From: a bacterium 1XD8-76
GTDB taxonomy: Bacteria; Bacillota; Clostridia; Lachnospirales; Lachnospiraceae
NCBI GenBank assembly: GCA_003611955.1
Contig: RAZE01000014.1
Location: 1-64,000 of the forward strand
Length of the DNA stretch: 64,000 nucleotides
Direction of reading: 5' to 3'
The notes beneath the pieces were generated by a model, which was not told the origin of the DNA, did no database searches, and saw only the letters and a program-made list of their open reading frames with translations. The position numbers and the translations under genes were made by a program. Of the stretch, positions 1 to 9,057 are shown piece by piece (positions within the stretch are counted from its first letter, which is position 1; the number at the start of each line of letters is the position of its first letter).

Positions 1-1
1 A

Positions 2-218
2 CCTGATTTTTTAGTGCAAAAATTCAAATTTGATTGTTAGATTAATCCAATTTTCGGACAATCTGGGGGGGTGCGGTTACGATTGTTTTGTGATCAGCGG
101 TGACAGACTTGCACGAATCGATACGGTCACGGAAGCCACTGTTGAGACGAACTATTTTTTCCTGCACAAAGAAAAACATGGAGATCTGATCAGGAAAGTG
201 TCTGTTGAAAAAGGATGA
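2..218 (+). pseudogene. C-terminal remnant, possibly of an FkbM-type methyltransferase, split by a frameshift
   Basis: The left edge appears to hold the tail of an upstream gene. One frame runs from position 2 to a TAG at 38-40 and reads PDFLVQKFKFDC. The next frame is open from a stop at 12-14 to the TGA ending at 218 and contains GYDCFVISGDRL followed by NYFFLHKEK. That pattern resembles the last 50 residues of FkbM-family methyltransferases, and the first stretch looks like the segment normally just before it, so I infer a frameshift between about 26 and 40. A run of seven G at 66-72 is another possible slip site. Only the tail is visible, so family and integrity are uncertain. Confidence 0.3.
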
Positions 219-244
219 GTCCGTTGATTCGGGGGATGTGAAAA

Positions 245-1318
245 GTGAAACTGGATATCAAAAATGAAATGATAAAGAGCGATATGGAAGATATATATGG
301 CCGGGGAATGGATTGGAACAGGTTTCATGAAAAGACGGTTTTTATATCCGGTGCCTATGGCATGTTGGCATCGTATATGGTATGCTTTTTTATGTATTTG
401 AATATGTATACGCAGATATCGGTACGCGTTATCGCCCAGGGGAGAAATGAGGAAAAGGCGAGAGAGCGGTTCGGAGCTTTTTGGGACCACGAGAATTTCA
501 GATTTTATGCGGGAGATATTCTTTATCCGGTGAAGGATATTCCTGAAGCAGATTACATTATTCACACGGCGGGCATGGCGAATCCGCGGTATTATACGAC
601 GATGCCGGTGGAGGTGATAGAGCCCAATGTGATTGGGACGTATAATCTGTTGAGACTGGCGAAAGAAAAAAATTGCAGAGGTTTTCTGTTTTTCAGCACG
701 GGGGATGTCTACGGAAAGGTTGCCTCGCCGGAAAATATGAATGAAAATACAATGGGGATGATGGACCCGTTGGAGGAACATAGTTGTTACGGCGAGAGCA
801 AAAGGCTTGGGGAGACATTGTGCGCGGCTTTTTACAGAGAGTACGATGTACCGGTGACAATGGCCAGAATAGGGCATACATACGGGCCGACGATGGATGT
901 GGAGAATGATCCGAGAGTATTTACAAGCTTTATAAAATGTATTTTGAGGCAAGAAGATATCGTCCTCTATAGTGACGGAAGTGCCAGAAGACCGTTTTGT
1001 TATATTGCGGATGCGACGGCGGCTTTCCTGCTGCTTCTTTTGGAGGGGACTCCGGGAGAAGCCTATAATGTTGCCAATACGGAACAGTTTGTCAGTGTGG
1101 GGGAACTGGCGGAGATATTGGCAGAGATCCCCGAGAAAAAAGTGAGTGTTGTAAGGAAGGTGCGGAAAACGGAAGACAATTATCTGGAGGCGAAATTGAA
1201 TCCGGGAAATAAACCGTCCGAGAAAAAGTTGAGAGAGATGGGCTGGGAAACCCATTATAATGTGAAAGACGGTTTTGAGAGAGTATATCGCTGCCTGAGG
1301 GACAATTATCGCGGATAA
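245..1318 (+). CDS. NAD-dependent sugar epimerase/dehydratase (extended SDR)
   Basis: This is a 357-residue extended short-chain dehydrogenase/reductase, probably acting on a nucleotide sugar. A dinucleotide-binding glycine motif GAYGMLAS lies near residue 36. The catalytic YGESK (YxxxK) is near residue 188, with FSTGDVYG before it. The GTG start at 245 is preceded by GGGGGATG at a suitable distance. The stop overlaps a potential ATG, and rfbF follows 26 bases later. Next to a CDP-sugar nucleotidyltransferase it could be the final reductase or epimerase for a CDP-dideoxysugar, but the sequence does not fix the substrate. Confidence 0.8.
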   Translation: MKLDIKNEMIKSDMEDIYGRGMDWNRFHEKTVFISGAYGMLASYMVCFFMYLNMYTQISVRVIAQGRNEEKARERFGAFWDHENFRFYAGDILYPVKDIPEADYIIHTAGMANPRYYTTMPVEVIEPNVIGTYNLLRLAKEKNCRGFLFFSTGDVYGKVASPENMNENTMGMMDPLEEHSCYGESKRLGETLCAAFYREYDVPVTMARIGHTYGPTMDVENDPRVFTSFIKCILRQEDIVLYSDGSARRPFCYIADATAAFLLLLLEGTPGEAYNVANTEQFVSVGELAEILAEIPEKKVSVVRKVRKTEDNYLEAKLNPGNKPSEKKLREMGWETHYNVKDGFERVYRCLRDNYRG

Positions 1319-1344
1319 TGCAGAGGGAAAATGGAGAGATTTCT

Positions 1345-2121
1345 ATGAAGACAGTTTTATTGTGCGGCGGATTGGGGAGCCGGATCTCGGAGGAAACAGG
1401 ATATCGTCCCAAACCGATGATCGAGATAGGGGGAATGCCGATACTTTGGCATATCATGAAAGAGTACTCCCACTATGGGTTTCATGAGTTTATTATATGC
1501 GCAGGATATAAACAGCATGTGATTAAAGAATGGTTTGCGGATTATTTCCTGTATACTTCGGATGTGACCTTTGATCTGACCAAAGGGAATGACATCGTGA
1601 TCCATGACAGACATGCGGAACCCTGGAAAGTGACTGTGGTGGATACAGGCATGTATACCATGACCGGCGGAAGAATCAAGCGGGTACGGAAATATATTGG
1701 CGATGAACCTTTTATGATGACCTATGGTGATGGTGTCTGTGATGTCGATATAGCGGAGCTTTTGGAATTCCACAGGCAGCATGGAAGGCTGGCGACATTG
1801 ACATCTGTGAAGCTGGAGCAGAAAAAAGGGATTCTGGATATCGGTATGGACAGTACGGTGCGGGCTTTCAGGGAGAAGAGCGTGCAGGATGAGGCGCCGA
1901 TCAATGCAGGGTATATGGTGCTCGAGCCGGAGATTTTTGATTATATTGAAGGGGATAATACGGTTTTTGAGCGCGATGTGCTGGGGAAGGTGGCTGAGGA
2001 AGGCAGATTGATGTCTTATCAGCATACCGGTTTTTGGCAGTGTATGGATACAAAGCTGGAGAAAGATATGCTGGAAGAACTGTGGAGCAGTAAAAGAGCA
2101 CCGTGGAAAGTGTGGCAGTAG
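1345..2121 (+). CDS. rfbF: Glucose-1-phosphate cytidylyltransferase
   Basis: It converts glucose-1-phosphate and CTP to CDP-glucose, the first step toward CDP-3,6-dideoxyhexoses. The N-terminus MKTVLLCGGLGSR is the nucleotidyltransferase signature, followed by KPMIEIGG, TYGDGVCDVD for metal binding, INAGYMVLEP and FWQCMDT, all typical of RfbF. I start at the ATG at 1345, which has GGAGAG six bases upstream. An in-frame ATG at 1318 would add nine residues without a clear ribosome site. The 258-residue length matches the family. Its pathway partners rfbH and rfbG lie about 24 kb downstream in the same island. Confidence 0.9.
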   Translation: MKTVLLCGGLGSRISEETGYRPKPMIEIGGMPILWHIMKEYSHYGFHEFIICAGYKQHVIKEWFADYFLYTSDVTFDLTKGNDIVIHDRHAEPWKVTVVDTGMYTMTGGRIKRVRKYIGDEPFMMTYGDGVCDVDIAELLEFHRQHGRLATLTSVKLEQKKGILDIGMDSTVRAFREKSVQDEAPINAGYMVLEPEIFDYIEGDNTVFERDVLGKVAEEGRLMSYQHTGFWQCMDTKLEKDMLEELWSSKRAPWKVWQ

Positions 2122-2138
2122 AGTGCAGGTAAAATAAT

Positions 2139-3191
2139 ATGATTTTTGATATTCGGGTGGAGCCTTATGAAATAAAGTGCGCGATGGAATATAAGATGAA
2201 CTTTCCGGGAAAAGGAGGTTTTCCTGTGCTCTTTATTGAAAAAGGAAGTTATATAGCAGGGGCAAAAATAGAGACTTCACTAGATTTTCATGTGGAGGAC
2301 GGCTGCTATAATCTGCAGATCGGCAGATACTGTGCTTTGGCGGAAGATATCCTTTTTATGATGGATCTTATGCATGATTATAAATATGTGTATATGGGTG
2401 AGATAGAAGAGTTTCGCGGTATGCCGGAAACAACGCTTGAACTGAATCAGTACCGTGTAAAAAGAAAAGGACAGATATTGATCGAAAATGATGTGTGGAT
2501 CGGCCATGGAGCAGTTATTTTAGGTGGAGTTACCATACATAACGGGGGGGTAGTGGGCGCGGGAGCGGTAGTGACAAAGGACGTGCCGCCGTATGCGATC
2601 GTGGCGGGCAATCCGGCTAAAATAATTAAGTATCGGTTTGAAGAGGCGGCAGTGAAGGCGCTTTTAGATATTGCCTGGTGGAATTGGGAGTCGGATGTCC
2701 TGAAAGGAAGATACCGGGAGATGAGGATGCCGGTGTCATATTTTATAGAGAGGTTTGAACAGGAAGCCGCAGAAAAAAAGAAAAAAGTATTGTCGCATGA
2801 AAATCCAATCAACAAAAATGTATCCGGATCTGTGTATGCGTGTATTGCAGATATGGAAACGGAATTTCCGGTATTTCCGAAAATCATAGATGAATTTTGC
2901 GGAAAATTTCAGAAAATGAACGGGCAGCTGGTGATTTATGTGCCTGGTTGTGGAAGGAAAGATGTGGAAAAAATCATAAATGCTTTACAGCCTTATGAGA
3001 GTATAGACTGCTCTGTCCAGATCATTGACGACGAATCTGTACAGCTCTCTGATATTATCAGATTTTGTGACTGCTATATTACAAATCGTTGTGCAGATAA
3101 TTTGAGAGCTGTCGAATGGGCGTATATCTTTCACAAAAAAGTGTTGTCAGGAGTAGATATTCCTATTTGGCTCGATCAGGATGGGAATTGA
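2139..3191 (+). CDS. Left-handed beta-helix O-acetyltransferase with extra C-terminal domain
   Basis: Residues about 35-175 form a hexapeptide-repeat acyltransferase of the CatB/XAT type. The turns [19 protein letters not shown] and [20 protein letters not shown] are characteristic, and LMHDYKY probably carries the catalytic histidine. These enzymes move acetyl from acetyl-CoA to a sugar hydroxyl. The protein is 350 residues, about 140 longer than a plain XAT enzyme. The extra part (about 215-350) follows a lysine-rich linker and has alternating hydrophobic strands that resemble a small Rossmann-like or glycosyltransferase-tail domain I cannot name. It sits between rfbF and a large glycosyltransferase. 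Confidence 0.8.
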   Translation: MIFDIRVEPYEIKCAMEYKMNFPGKGGFPVLFIEKGSYIAGAKIETSLDFHVEDGCYNLQIGRYCALAEDILFMMDLMHDYKYVYMGEIEEFRGMPETTLELNQYRVKRKGQILIENDVWIGHGAVILGGVTIHNGGVVGAGAVVTKDVPPYAIVAGNPAKIIKYRFEEAAVKALLDIAWWNWESDVLKGRYREMRMPVSYFIERFEQEAAEKKKKVLSHENPINKNVSGSVYACIADMETEFPVFPKIIDEFCGKFQKMNGQLVIYVPGCGRKDVEKIINALQPYESIDCSVQIIDDESVQLSDIIRFCDCYITNRCADNLRAVEWAYIFHKKVLSGVDIPIWLDQDGN

Positions 3192-3225
3192 GGAAATCTT
3201 ATGGAAAAGTAAGAGGAATGATAAA

Positions 3226-6186
3226 ATGGCGGAGATCAAATTAAATAAAAGTGAGTGGAAGGTGCAGGAAGCCCTGGCAAAGGGAGAGCATACAGAAGCG
3301 GAGCGGCAGATGAAAAAAGCGAAAGACTTCATCCGTCCCGTCTATCGGGCAATATTTGAAGCTTCCATTGCATTTGGGACAGAGGATTATCAGAAGGCAT
3401 GGGAATCGATAGCGGAAGGTCTGAGGGTGGACAGCAGGAATTATGAACTGTATATGATGCTTGGCGATTACTATGCGTCCAGAAATCTGCAGCAGGCGTA
3501 TTTGTGCTATGAAAATGCGTTGTTCTACTGCGATGATGAGGAGGACGCCAGACAGATTCGCATGGTGATGGATCATTTTTTGGGAGAGGGGGCTGGTGTT
3601 GCAAAAACAGCGATTGTAATTCTTTCTTACAATCTGCTGGGAATGACCAGAAGATGTATCGAAAGTATTCGGGAAACTATACCGGAAAGTGCAAGAGAGA
3701 TTATTGTTGTCGACAATGCATCGGCGGACGGCAGCGTCGAATGGCTGAAAGAGCAGAAGGATATCAAATTATTGTGTAACAGTGAGAATAGAGGATTTCC
3801 TGCGGGCTGCAATCAGGGGATAGAATTAGCAGAGGAAGATTCGGATATTTTTTTGCTGAATAATGATACGGTAATGACGGATAATGCTCTGTTTTGGCTC
3901 CGGATGGGGCTGTATGAGACAGAGAAAGTTGGAAGCACGGGAAGTGTGTCGAACTATGTATCAAACATGCAGAAAGTTGTGGAAAACGGAAAGTCTGAGG
4001 AGTTTTATCTGGATTTTTCGAAGAAAAATAATGTGCCATTGAAAAGACCGTACCTTGCGAAAGTATATCTGGTGGGTTTTGCTCTTTTGATAAAAAGAGG
4101 GGTTTTAAGAAAAACAGGTTTATTAGATGAAAGATTTTCACCGGGGAATTATGAAGACAATGATATTTGCTTGAGAATCAATCTGGCAGGATACAGTAAT
4201 GTACTTTGTAAAAACAGTTTTATTATCCACTGGGGAAGTCAGTCGTTCGGAAAAAAAGTTCAGGTACACAGCGAGCTGCTGCTGGTGAATGAACAAAAGT
4301 TTTATGAGAAGTGGTCAGCGATTGGAATAAACTTTGTAAAGTATGTAAATTTAAGAGTTGATCTGGTATCAATTTGCAACAGCAACCGCTCTGTCGCCAA
4401 TGCTGACATTATGGTAGCGGGCACAGGATGCGGTGCGCTTTTGAGTATGTTGAAAGAGACATATCCTGAGGCGGAAGTTTATGGTATGGAACAAAATCAG
4501 TTTATGGCGCAGATCGCAGATAAAATAGCGGATACAGTATGGACAGATTTTGATGAATGGAAAGGGGATGAACTGGAGGAGAGTTTTGACATTATTTTTA
4601 TCAATGATGAACTGGAACATACTGAGAATCCGGAAAAAGTTCTGAAAGAATTTGGTAAAATGCTAAAAAAGGACGGATGTTTGTTTATCAGTTTTTTAAA
4701 CAGAAATCATTACCTGAAGATGCTGTATCCGGACGAGCATGGAAAGTTGTTTGACCGCAGGCAGGTAACGGGGATGCTTCCTGATGCCAAATTAAGTGCA
4801 GATACCTGGGTATATACCCAGATGGAAAACCAGATCCCTGATCTGGATAGTAGAATATGCGAACTGCAAAAACAACATCCCGGGATGGACAGGGAGGAGT
4901 TTCTGGCTTATCAGTGGATCGTAGCAGCACAGAAACAGAGAACGGATATTCAGTTTGGCAACAGAATGGTGGCATGTATTCCTACCCATGAGCATCCGGA
5001 GGTTGTGGAGGATGTACTTTTCCATTGTGCGGAACTCTATAAACGATTTGGGCTGGATGTTTATTATTTTGACAGCAGCAGAGACGAAGAAACTCGAAGA
5101 GTGATCGAATTCTTTCAGGAGAAAGGATACGATAACTTAAATTATATTCGGATAGACCCCCAGATGGAGCCCGGGGATAAATTTGAGTATGTCCTTATGT
5201 TGGGGGGGATCCAAAAAGAATATGAATACATGTGGTATCTGAGGGATCGGTGCTGGTGTGAAGAAAAAACACTTAAACTGATGTATGAAGCTGTGGCAGG
5301 GAAACATGATCTGATATTTATGGATGTGGGTAATCCGGATTATCCTGAAGAATTATCCCTGTGCAATGATGCGAATGAATTCTACCATCGATGCGGAGAT
5401 TATGCCACATCAATGGATACGGCCATTTATAATGTGGATGCGATTCTGAAAAAAGATTTTAACATGGAAGAATTTCGCAAAAAATATGACAGAGAATACA
5501 GAGCATCTTTTTTGCATTTTCTTATTATTTTTGAACAACTGGCAAAGAAAACCAGGCCGGATATATGTCTGCTGGCTGGAAAAAATGTCACGATATATCA
5601 TTCCCGGAAAGGGCATTCCTCATGGGGAGATAAAAGGATTGATATCTGGGGAAGACAATGGCTTGGGGCGAATAAGGCGCTGCCGGACTGCTATACAGAC
5701 AAAGAAGAAGTCATTAAGCGGACAGCATCGTTTCCGTGGATATTGGGTGATCTGAATATTTTTGTAGATCTGCATGACAGGGGAATACTTACGCCGGAAT
5801 ATATTGAAGAGATAAAAGGATACTGGGGAGAGGTGTCTGATATTTCATTGGATATGCTAAGAGAGATCGCCTGTGGAATTTATGCGCCGCCGTTTGATTT
5901 CATGCGGCTGCAGGACAGTGCACCGGACACTCTGAAACTTATTCTGCAGGTATATAAGGGGGTACAGGACGGGAAGATGATGCCGGAGAAAGTGCCCATG
6001 CCGGAGATTTTGAGGATCATGAATGAAGCTGGCGGAAATACACCGCAAAATGAAATGATGCGGGAAATGACAGGCCAGATATCAAAGAATATAGGCAGAC
6101 TGATGGAAGAAAAACCGGGGGATCAGGAAAGAACACTGATGCTGTTGCAGATTGTGATCGGATTTATGGCGCTGGCGGCAAGATAA
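3226..6186 (+). CDS. Large multidomain glycosyltransferase (TPR, GT2, methyltransferase-like, second GT-like domain)
   Basis: This is about 986 residues from the ATG at 3226, which has AGAGG upstream. The open frame extends to 3181 inside the previous gene. Residues about 35-110 look like TPR helices. Residues about 125-380 are a GT2 transferase with VVDNASADGS, NRGFPAGCNQG and the acidic metal site LNNDT. Residues about 394-510 resemble a class I methyltransferase, with FDIIFINDELEHTENPEKVL. Residues about 580-880 begin CIPTHEHPEVV and contain DVYYFDSS and MWYLRDRCW, resembling a second, atypical transferase. It probably builds part of the glycan in the cytosol. Acceptor and donor are unknown. 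Confidence 0.8.
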   Translation: MAEIKLNKSEWKVQEALAKGEHTEAERQMKKAKDFIRPVYRAIFEASIAFGTEDYQKAWESIAEGLRVDSRNYELYMMLGDYYASRNLQQAYLCYENALFYCDDEEDARQIRMVMDHFLGEGAGVAKTAIVILSYNLLGMTRRCIESIRETIPESAREIIVVDNASADGSVEWLKEQKDIKLLCNSENRGFPAGCNQGIELAEEDSDIFLLNNDTVMTDNALFWLRMGLYETEKVGSTGSVSNYVSNMQKVVENGKSEEFYLDFSKKNNVPLKRPYLAKVYLVGFALLIKRGVLRKTGLLDERFSPGNYEDNDICLRINLAGYSNVLCKNSFIIHWGSQSFGKKVQVHSELLLVNEQKFYEKWSAIGINFVKYVNLRVDLVSICNSNRSVANADIMVAGTGCGALLSMLKETYPEAEVYGMEQNQFMAQIADKIADTVWTDFDEWKGDELEESFDIIFINDELEHTENPEKVLKEFGKMLKKDGCLFISFLNRNHYLKMLYPDEHGKLFDRRQVTGMLPDAKLSADTWVYTQMENQIPDLDSRICELQKQHPGMDREEFLAYQWIVAAQKQRTDIQFGNRMVACIPTHEHPEVVEDVLFHCAELYKRFGLDVYYFDSSRDEETRRVIEFFQEKGYDNLNYIRIDPQMEPGDKFEYVLMLGGIQKEYEYMWYLRDRCWCEEKTLKLMYEAVAGKHDLIFMDVGNPDYPEELSLCNDANEFYHRCGDYATSMDTAIYNVDAILKKDFNMEEFRKKYDREYRASFLHFLIIFEQLAKKTRPDICLLAGKNVTIYHSRKGHSSWGDKRIDIWGRQWLGANKALPDCYTDKEEVIKRTASFPWILGDLNIFVDLHDRGILTPEYIEEIKGYWGEVSDISLDMLREIACGIYAPPFDFMRLQDSAPDTLKLILQVYKGVQDGKMMPEKVPMPEILRIMNEAGGNTPQNEMMREMTGQISKNIGRLMEEKPGDQERTLMLLQIVIGFMALAAR

Positions 6187-6233
6187 TGCTTCGATATATT
6201 TTTTGATACGGGGAAAACAGGGCAGGGAAGCGT

Positions 6234-6854
6234 ATGGTAAAAGCAATCACATATGGATACAAAGGTGGAGATAGATATCTGGAAAGACTGAAAAAAGCGA
6301 TTGACTGTGTAGAGATAAGGGGATTTTCCGGGGAAACGCTGGAGTATACGGAAGGAATCTCCGCGCTGGTGGATCTTTTTCTCTCCTGTAAACGAAGCCG
6401 CAAAACGATTTATATCTGCGGCAATGGCGGAAGTGCCGGTATTGCACAGCATATGACAGGGGATTTTCTGAAAAACGGCGGACTGCATACCTATAGTTTG
6501 TACGAGCAGACGGTATTGACCTGTATTTCCAACGACCTGTCCTACGAGTATGTTTTTAGTAAGCAGCTGGAACTGGCGGCAGGAGCGGGCGAAGTTCTGA
6601 TAGCCATCAGCAGTTCGGGGGAATCGGAGAATATTGTGAAAGCGATCAGAACGATCAGAGATTTTGGGGGCAGAGTGATCACGCTGACAGGATTTAGGCC
6701 GGATAACCGGATTCGAGAGATGGGAGATATCAATATTTATGTGCCGGAAGAGCATTATGGTATTGTGGAGTCTGTCCACAATATTATTTTACAGCAGATA
6801 GTGGACGAGATCGTGCAGGCAGAGGGCGTGGCACTTAAAATGGATGAGGAGTGA
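6234..6854 (+). CDS. gmhA: Sedoheptulose-7-phosphate isomerase (phosphoheptose isomerase)
   Basis: This SIS-domain protein of 206 residues converts sedoheptulose-7-phosphate to D-glycero-D-manno-heptose-7-phosphate. The family motifs ICGNGGSAGIAQHM, SNDLSYEYVFSKQL and ISSSGESENIVKAI are present in order. The C-terminal helix keeps EEHYGIVESVHNIILQQI, with the H and E residues expected in GmhA. It is the first gene of a tight heptose block: its stop lies just before the hddC-gmhB start and shares the AGGAG ribosome site. It supplies substrate to HddA encoded at 8059. Confidence 0.9.
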   Translation: MVKAITYGYKGGDRYLERLKKAIDCVEIRGFSGETLEYTEGISALVDLFLSCKRSRKTIYICGNGGSAGIAQHMTGDFLKNGGLHTYSLYEQTVLTCISNDLSYEYVFSKQLELAAGAGEVLIAISSSGESENIVKAIRTIRDFGGRVITLTGFRPDNRIREMGDINIYVPEEHYGIVESVHNIILQQIVDEIVQAEGVALKMDEE

Positions 6855-6859
6855 CAGGA

Positions 6860-8062
6860 ATGTCGGAACAGGTAGTAAGACAGGCAGTAGTGCTGGCAGG
6901 CGGTATGGGCATGAGGCTCAGGCCTTTTACGGAGAAAGAACCGAAACCAATGTATCCGGTAGGGGAAAAGCCTTTTATAGGGCACCTTATGGGGCAGATA
7001 AAAGCGTTTGGAATAGAGAATGTATTGCTTTTGCTTGGATATAAGGCGAACAGTATTATGGATTATCTCGGGGACGGTAAAAATTTTGGACTGCATATTT
7101 CCTATGATGTGACGCCGGTGGAATTTCAGACGGGAGATCGTATTTTTCACGCGAAAGATAAGCTGGAGCCTTTTTTTATGCTGATGTACTGCGATAATTA
7201 CTGTCCCATAAATTTTGACAAGTTGAGGGAAGACTTTTTCTCCCATAATGCATTGGCGCAAGTGAGTGTTTATGAAAACCGGGATCATTATACAAGAAGC
7301 AATATACGGACAGGTGAGGACGGAAAGGTTCTTATATATGATAAGAGACGGACTGCCGCCGATCTTGAGGGAGTCGATATTGGATATGCGATGATCAGGC
7401 GGGAACTTTTGGGACAGCTGCCGCGCGATGGCGGCAGTTTTGAAGAGGCGGCGTATTCTTTTGCGGCGGCACAGGGCAGGATGTTTGCGACGATAACAAA
7501 ACACAGGTACTATTCGATTGGCTCCTGGGAGCGGATGGAATTGACCAGAAAATTTTTTGAGAATAGACCGACTGTATTTCTGGACAGAGATGGAACGGTC
7601 AATGTAAAGGCGCCGAAAGCTTGCTATATAGAAAACAGCGGGCAGTTTGTATGGCTCGAGGGAGCGAAGGAGGCTGTCAGGCTGCTGAAAGAAAATGGGT
7701 TCCGGGTGCTGATGGTTACAAATCAGCCGGGGATAGCAAGGGGAAATCTTACGGGAGATACGTTGGAGGCTATCCATAAAAAAATGCAGAGGGATCTGGA
7801 GCAAATCGGCGCGGAGATTGATAAAATATATTATTGTCCGCATGATTGGGAAGAAGGGTGTGAATGCAGAAAACCGAAGCCCGGCATGCTGTATCAGGCC
7901 CAGAAAGATTATCACCTGGATCTCACAAAGTGTATTATGATAGGTGACGATGAGCGGGATATGGCAGCAGGTAGAGCGGCGGGATGTAAGACCTGTCAGG
8001 TGACGGAGCAGCGAAATTTATTGCAGATCGTAAAAGAAATTGTAAAAGGAAAGCAGGAATGA
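6860..8062 (+). CDS. hddC-gmhB: Fused heptose-1-phosphate guanylyltransferase and heptose-bisphosphate phosphatase
   Basis: Two enzymes are joined in 400 residues. The N-terminal half (about 1-225) is a sugar-phosphate nucleotidyltransferase with VVLAGGMGMRLRPFTEKEPK and MYCDNY at the metal site, fitting HddC, which makes GDP-heptose. The C-terminal half (about 232-400) is a HAD phosphatase with FLDRDGTVN, TNQPGIARG and the GmhB zinc loop CPHDWEEGCECRKPKPG. I start at ATG 6860, eight bases after AGGAG. A GTG at 6851 is in frame but lies on the ribosome site. The following hddA overlaps by four bases, so both activities are translated together with the kinase. Confidence 0.88.
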   Translation: MSEQVVRQAVVLAGGMGMRLRPFTEKEPKPMYPVGEKPFIGHLMGQIKAFGIENVLLLLGYKANSIMDYLGDGKNFGLHISYDVTPVEFQTGDRIFHAKDKLEPFFMLMYCDNYCPINFDKLREDFFSHNALAQVSVYENRDHYTRSNIRTGEDGKVLIYDKRRTAADLEGVDIGYAMIRRELLGQLPRDGGSFEEAAYSFAAAQGRMFATITKHRYYSIGSWERMELTRKFFENRPTVFLDRDGTVNVKAPKACYIENSGQFVWLEGAKEAVRLLKENGFRVLMVTNQPGIARGNLTGDTLEAIHKKMQRDLEQIGAEIDKIYYCPHDWEEGCECRKPKPGMLYQAQKDYHLDLTKCIMIGDDERDMAAGRAAGCKTCQVTEQRNLLQIVKEIVKGKQE

Positions 8063-9057
8063 TTATTTCAAAAACACCACTGAGAGCCTCTTTTTTTGGA
8101 GGTGGGACAGATTTTAAAGACTATTATGAGAACAGCAGATACGGATGCGGTTCTGTAGTCAGTGCGGCTTTAAATATGTATGTCTATATTATGGTCTGTA
8201 AACGGTTTGATGACAAAATACGTGTCTGCTATACGAAAAATGAGTTTGTAGATTCGGTAGATGAGATTGAACACAATATTGTGCGGGAAGCATTGAAGAT
8301 CACGGGGATAGAGAGGGGAATTGATATCGTTTATTCGGCTGATATACCGCTGAGCTCGGCGGGAGTCGGACTGGCTTCTTCCAGTGCGCTCGCAGTGGGG
8401 GTGCTGAATGCGCTGTATGCATATAAAGGGGAATATATATCGCCGGAGAGACTGGCGCAAAAAGCTTGCGAGATAGAGATAGAACGTCTGAAAAATCCCA
8501 TTGGAGTGCAGGATCAGTATGCGTGTGCTTACGGCGGCTTCCGGGTGTACAGATTCTGGGCGGACGGAACGGTGACAGCGACTCCGATCGGTGTGTCCGC
8601 AGAGAATATACAGAAATTAAAGGATAATTTATTGTTGTATTATACAGGCCTGACCAGGGTATCTTCTGAAATACTGTCAGAACAGAAGAGGGGGATTTCG
8701 GATAAAACGAAGGTCCTGGATCAGATGTTTGAAATGGTGGATACAGCGGTGGAAGGGCTGCGATGCGGTGAAGCGGAGCGTTGGGGTATTTTACTGGATG
8801 AGGCATGGAATTTGAAAAAAAGTCTTGCTTCCAAAATATCTAATTCCGAAATAGACCGGATGTACGAGAGGGCGAAAGAGGCAGGAGCTGTGGGAGGGAA
8901 AATTCTTGGAGCCGGAGGCGGTGGATTTTTGCTGTTATATGTCCCGCAGAAAAAGAGAGCGTTAGTGATGGATGCCCTGAAAGATTATAAAAAGGTAGAA
9001 TTTGATTTTGAAAATATGGGAAGCAGAATTATATTTATGGAGGAACATCGCAGATAA
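8059..9057 (+). CDS. hddA: D-glycero-alpha-D-manno-heptose-7-phosphate kinase (GHMP family)
   Basis: This 332-residue GHMP kinase phosphorylates heptose-7-phosphate at C1. The N-terminal TPLRASFFGGGTD is the HddA signature, PLSSAGVGLASSSALAVG is the ATP loop, PIGVQDQYACAYGG the middle motif and GGKILGAGGGGFLLL the C-terminal GHMP motif. It overlaps hddC-gmhB by four bases and the next gene by three (TAATG). With GmhA, GmhB and HddC this completes the GDP-D-glycero-alpha-D-manno-heptose pathway, the route used for S-layer glycans and some capsules rather than the ADP route of LPS. Confidence 0.9.
   Translation: MIISKTPLRASFFGGGTDFKDYYENSRYGCGSVVSAALNMYVYIMVCKRFDDKIRVCYTKNEFVDSVDEIEHNIVREALKITGIERGIDIVYSADIPLSSAGVGLASSSALAVGVLNALYAYKGEYISPERLAQKACEIEIERLKNPIGVQDQYACAYGGFRVYRFWADGTVTATPIGVSAENIQKLKDNLLLYYTGLTRVSSEILSEQKRGISDKTKVLDQMFEMVDTAVEGLRCGEAERWGILLDEAWNLKKSLASKISNSEIDRMYERAKEAGAVGGKILGAGGGGFLLLYVPQKKRALVMDALKDYKKVEFDFENMGSRIIFMEEHRR

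Noticed and set aside
6755..7915. A 386-residue minus-strand frame opposite gmhA and hddC-gmhB
   Set aside because: It is a shadow of strongly supported plus-strand genes with low-complexity composition and no motifs.
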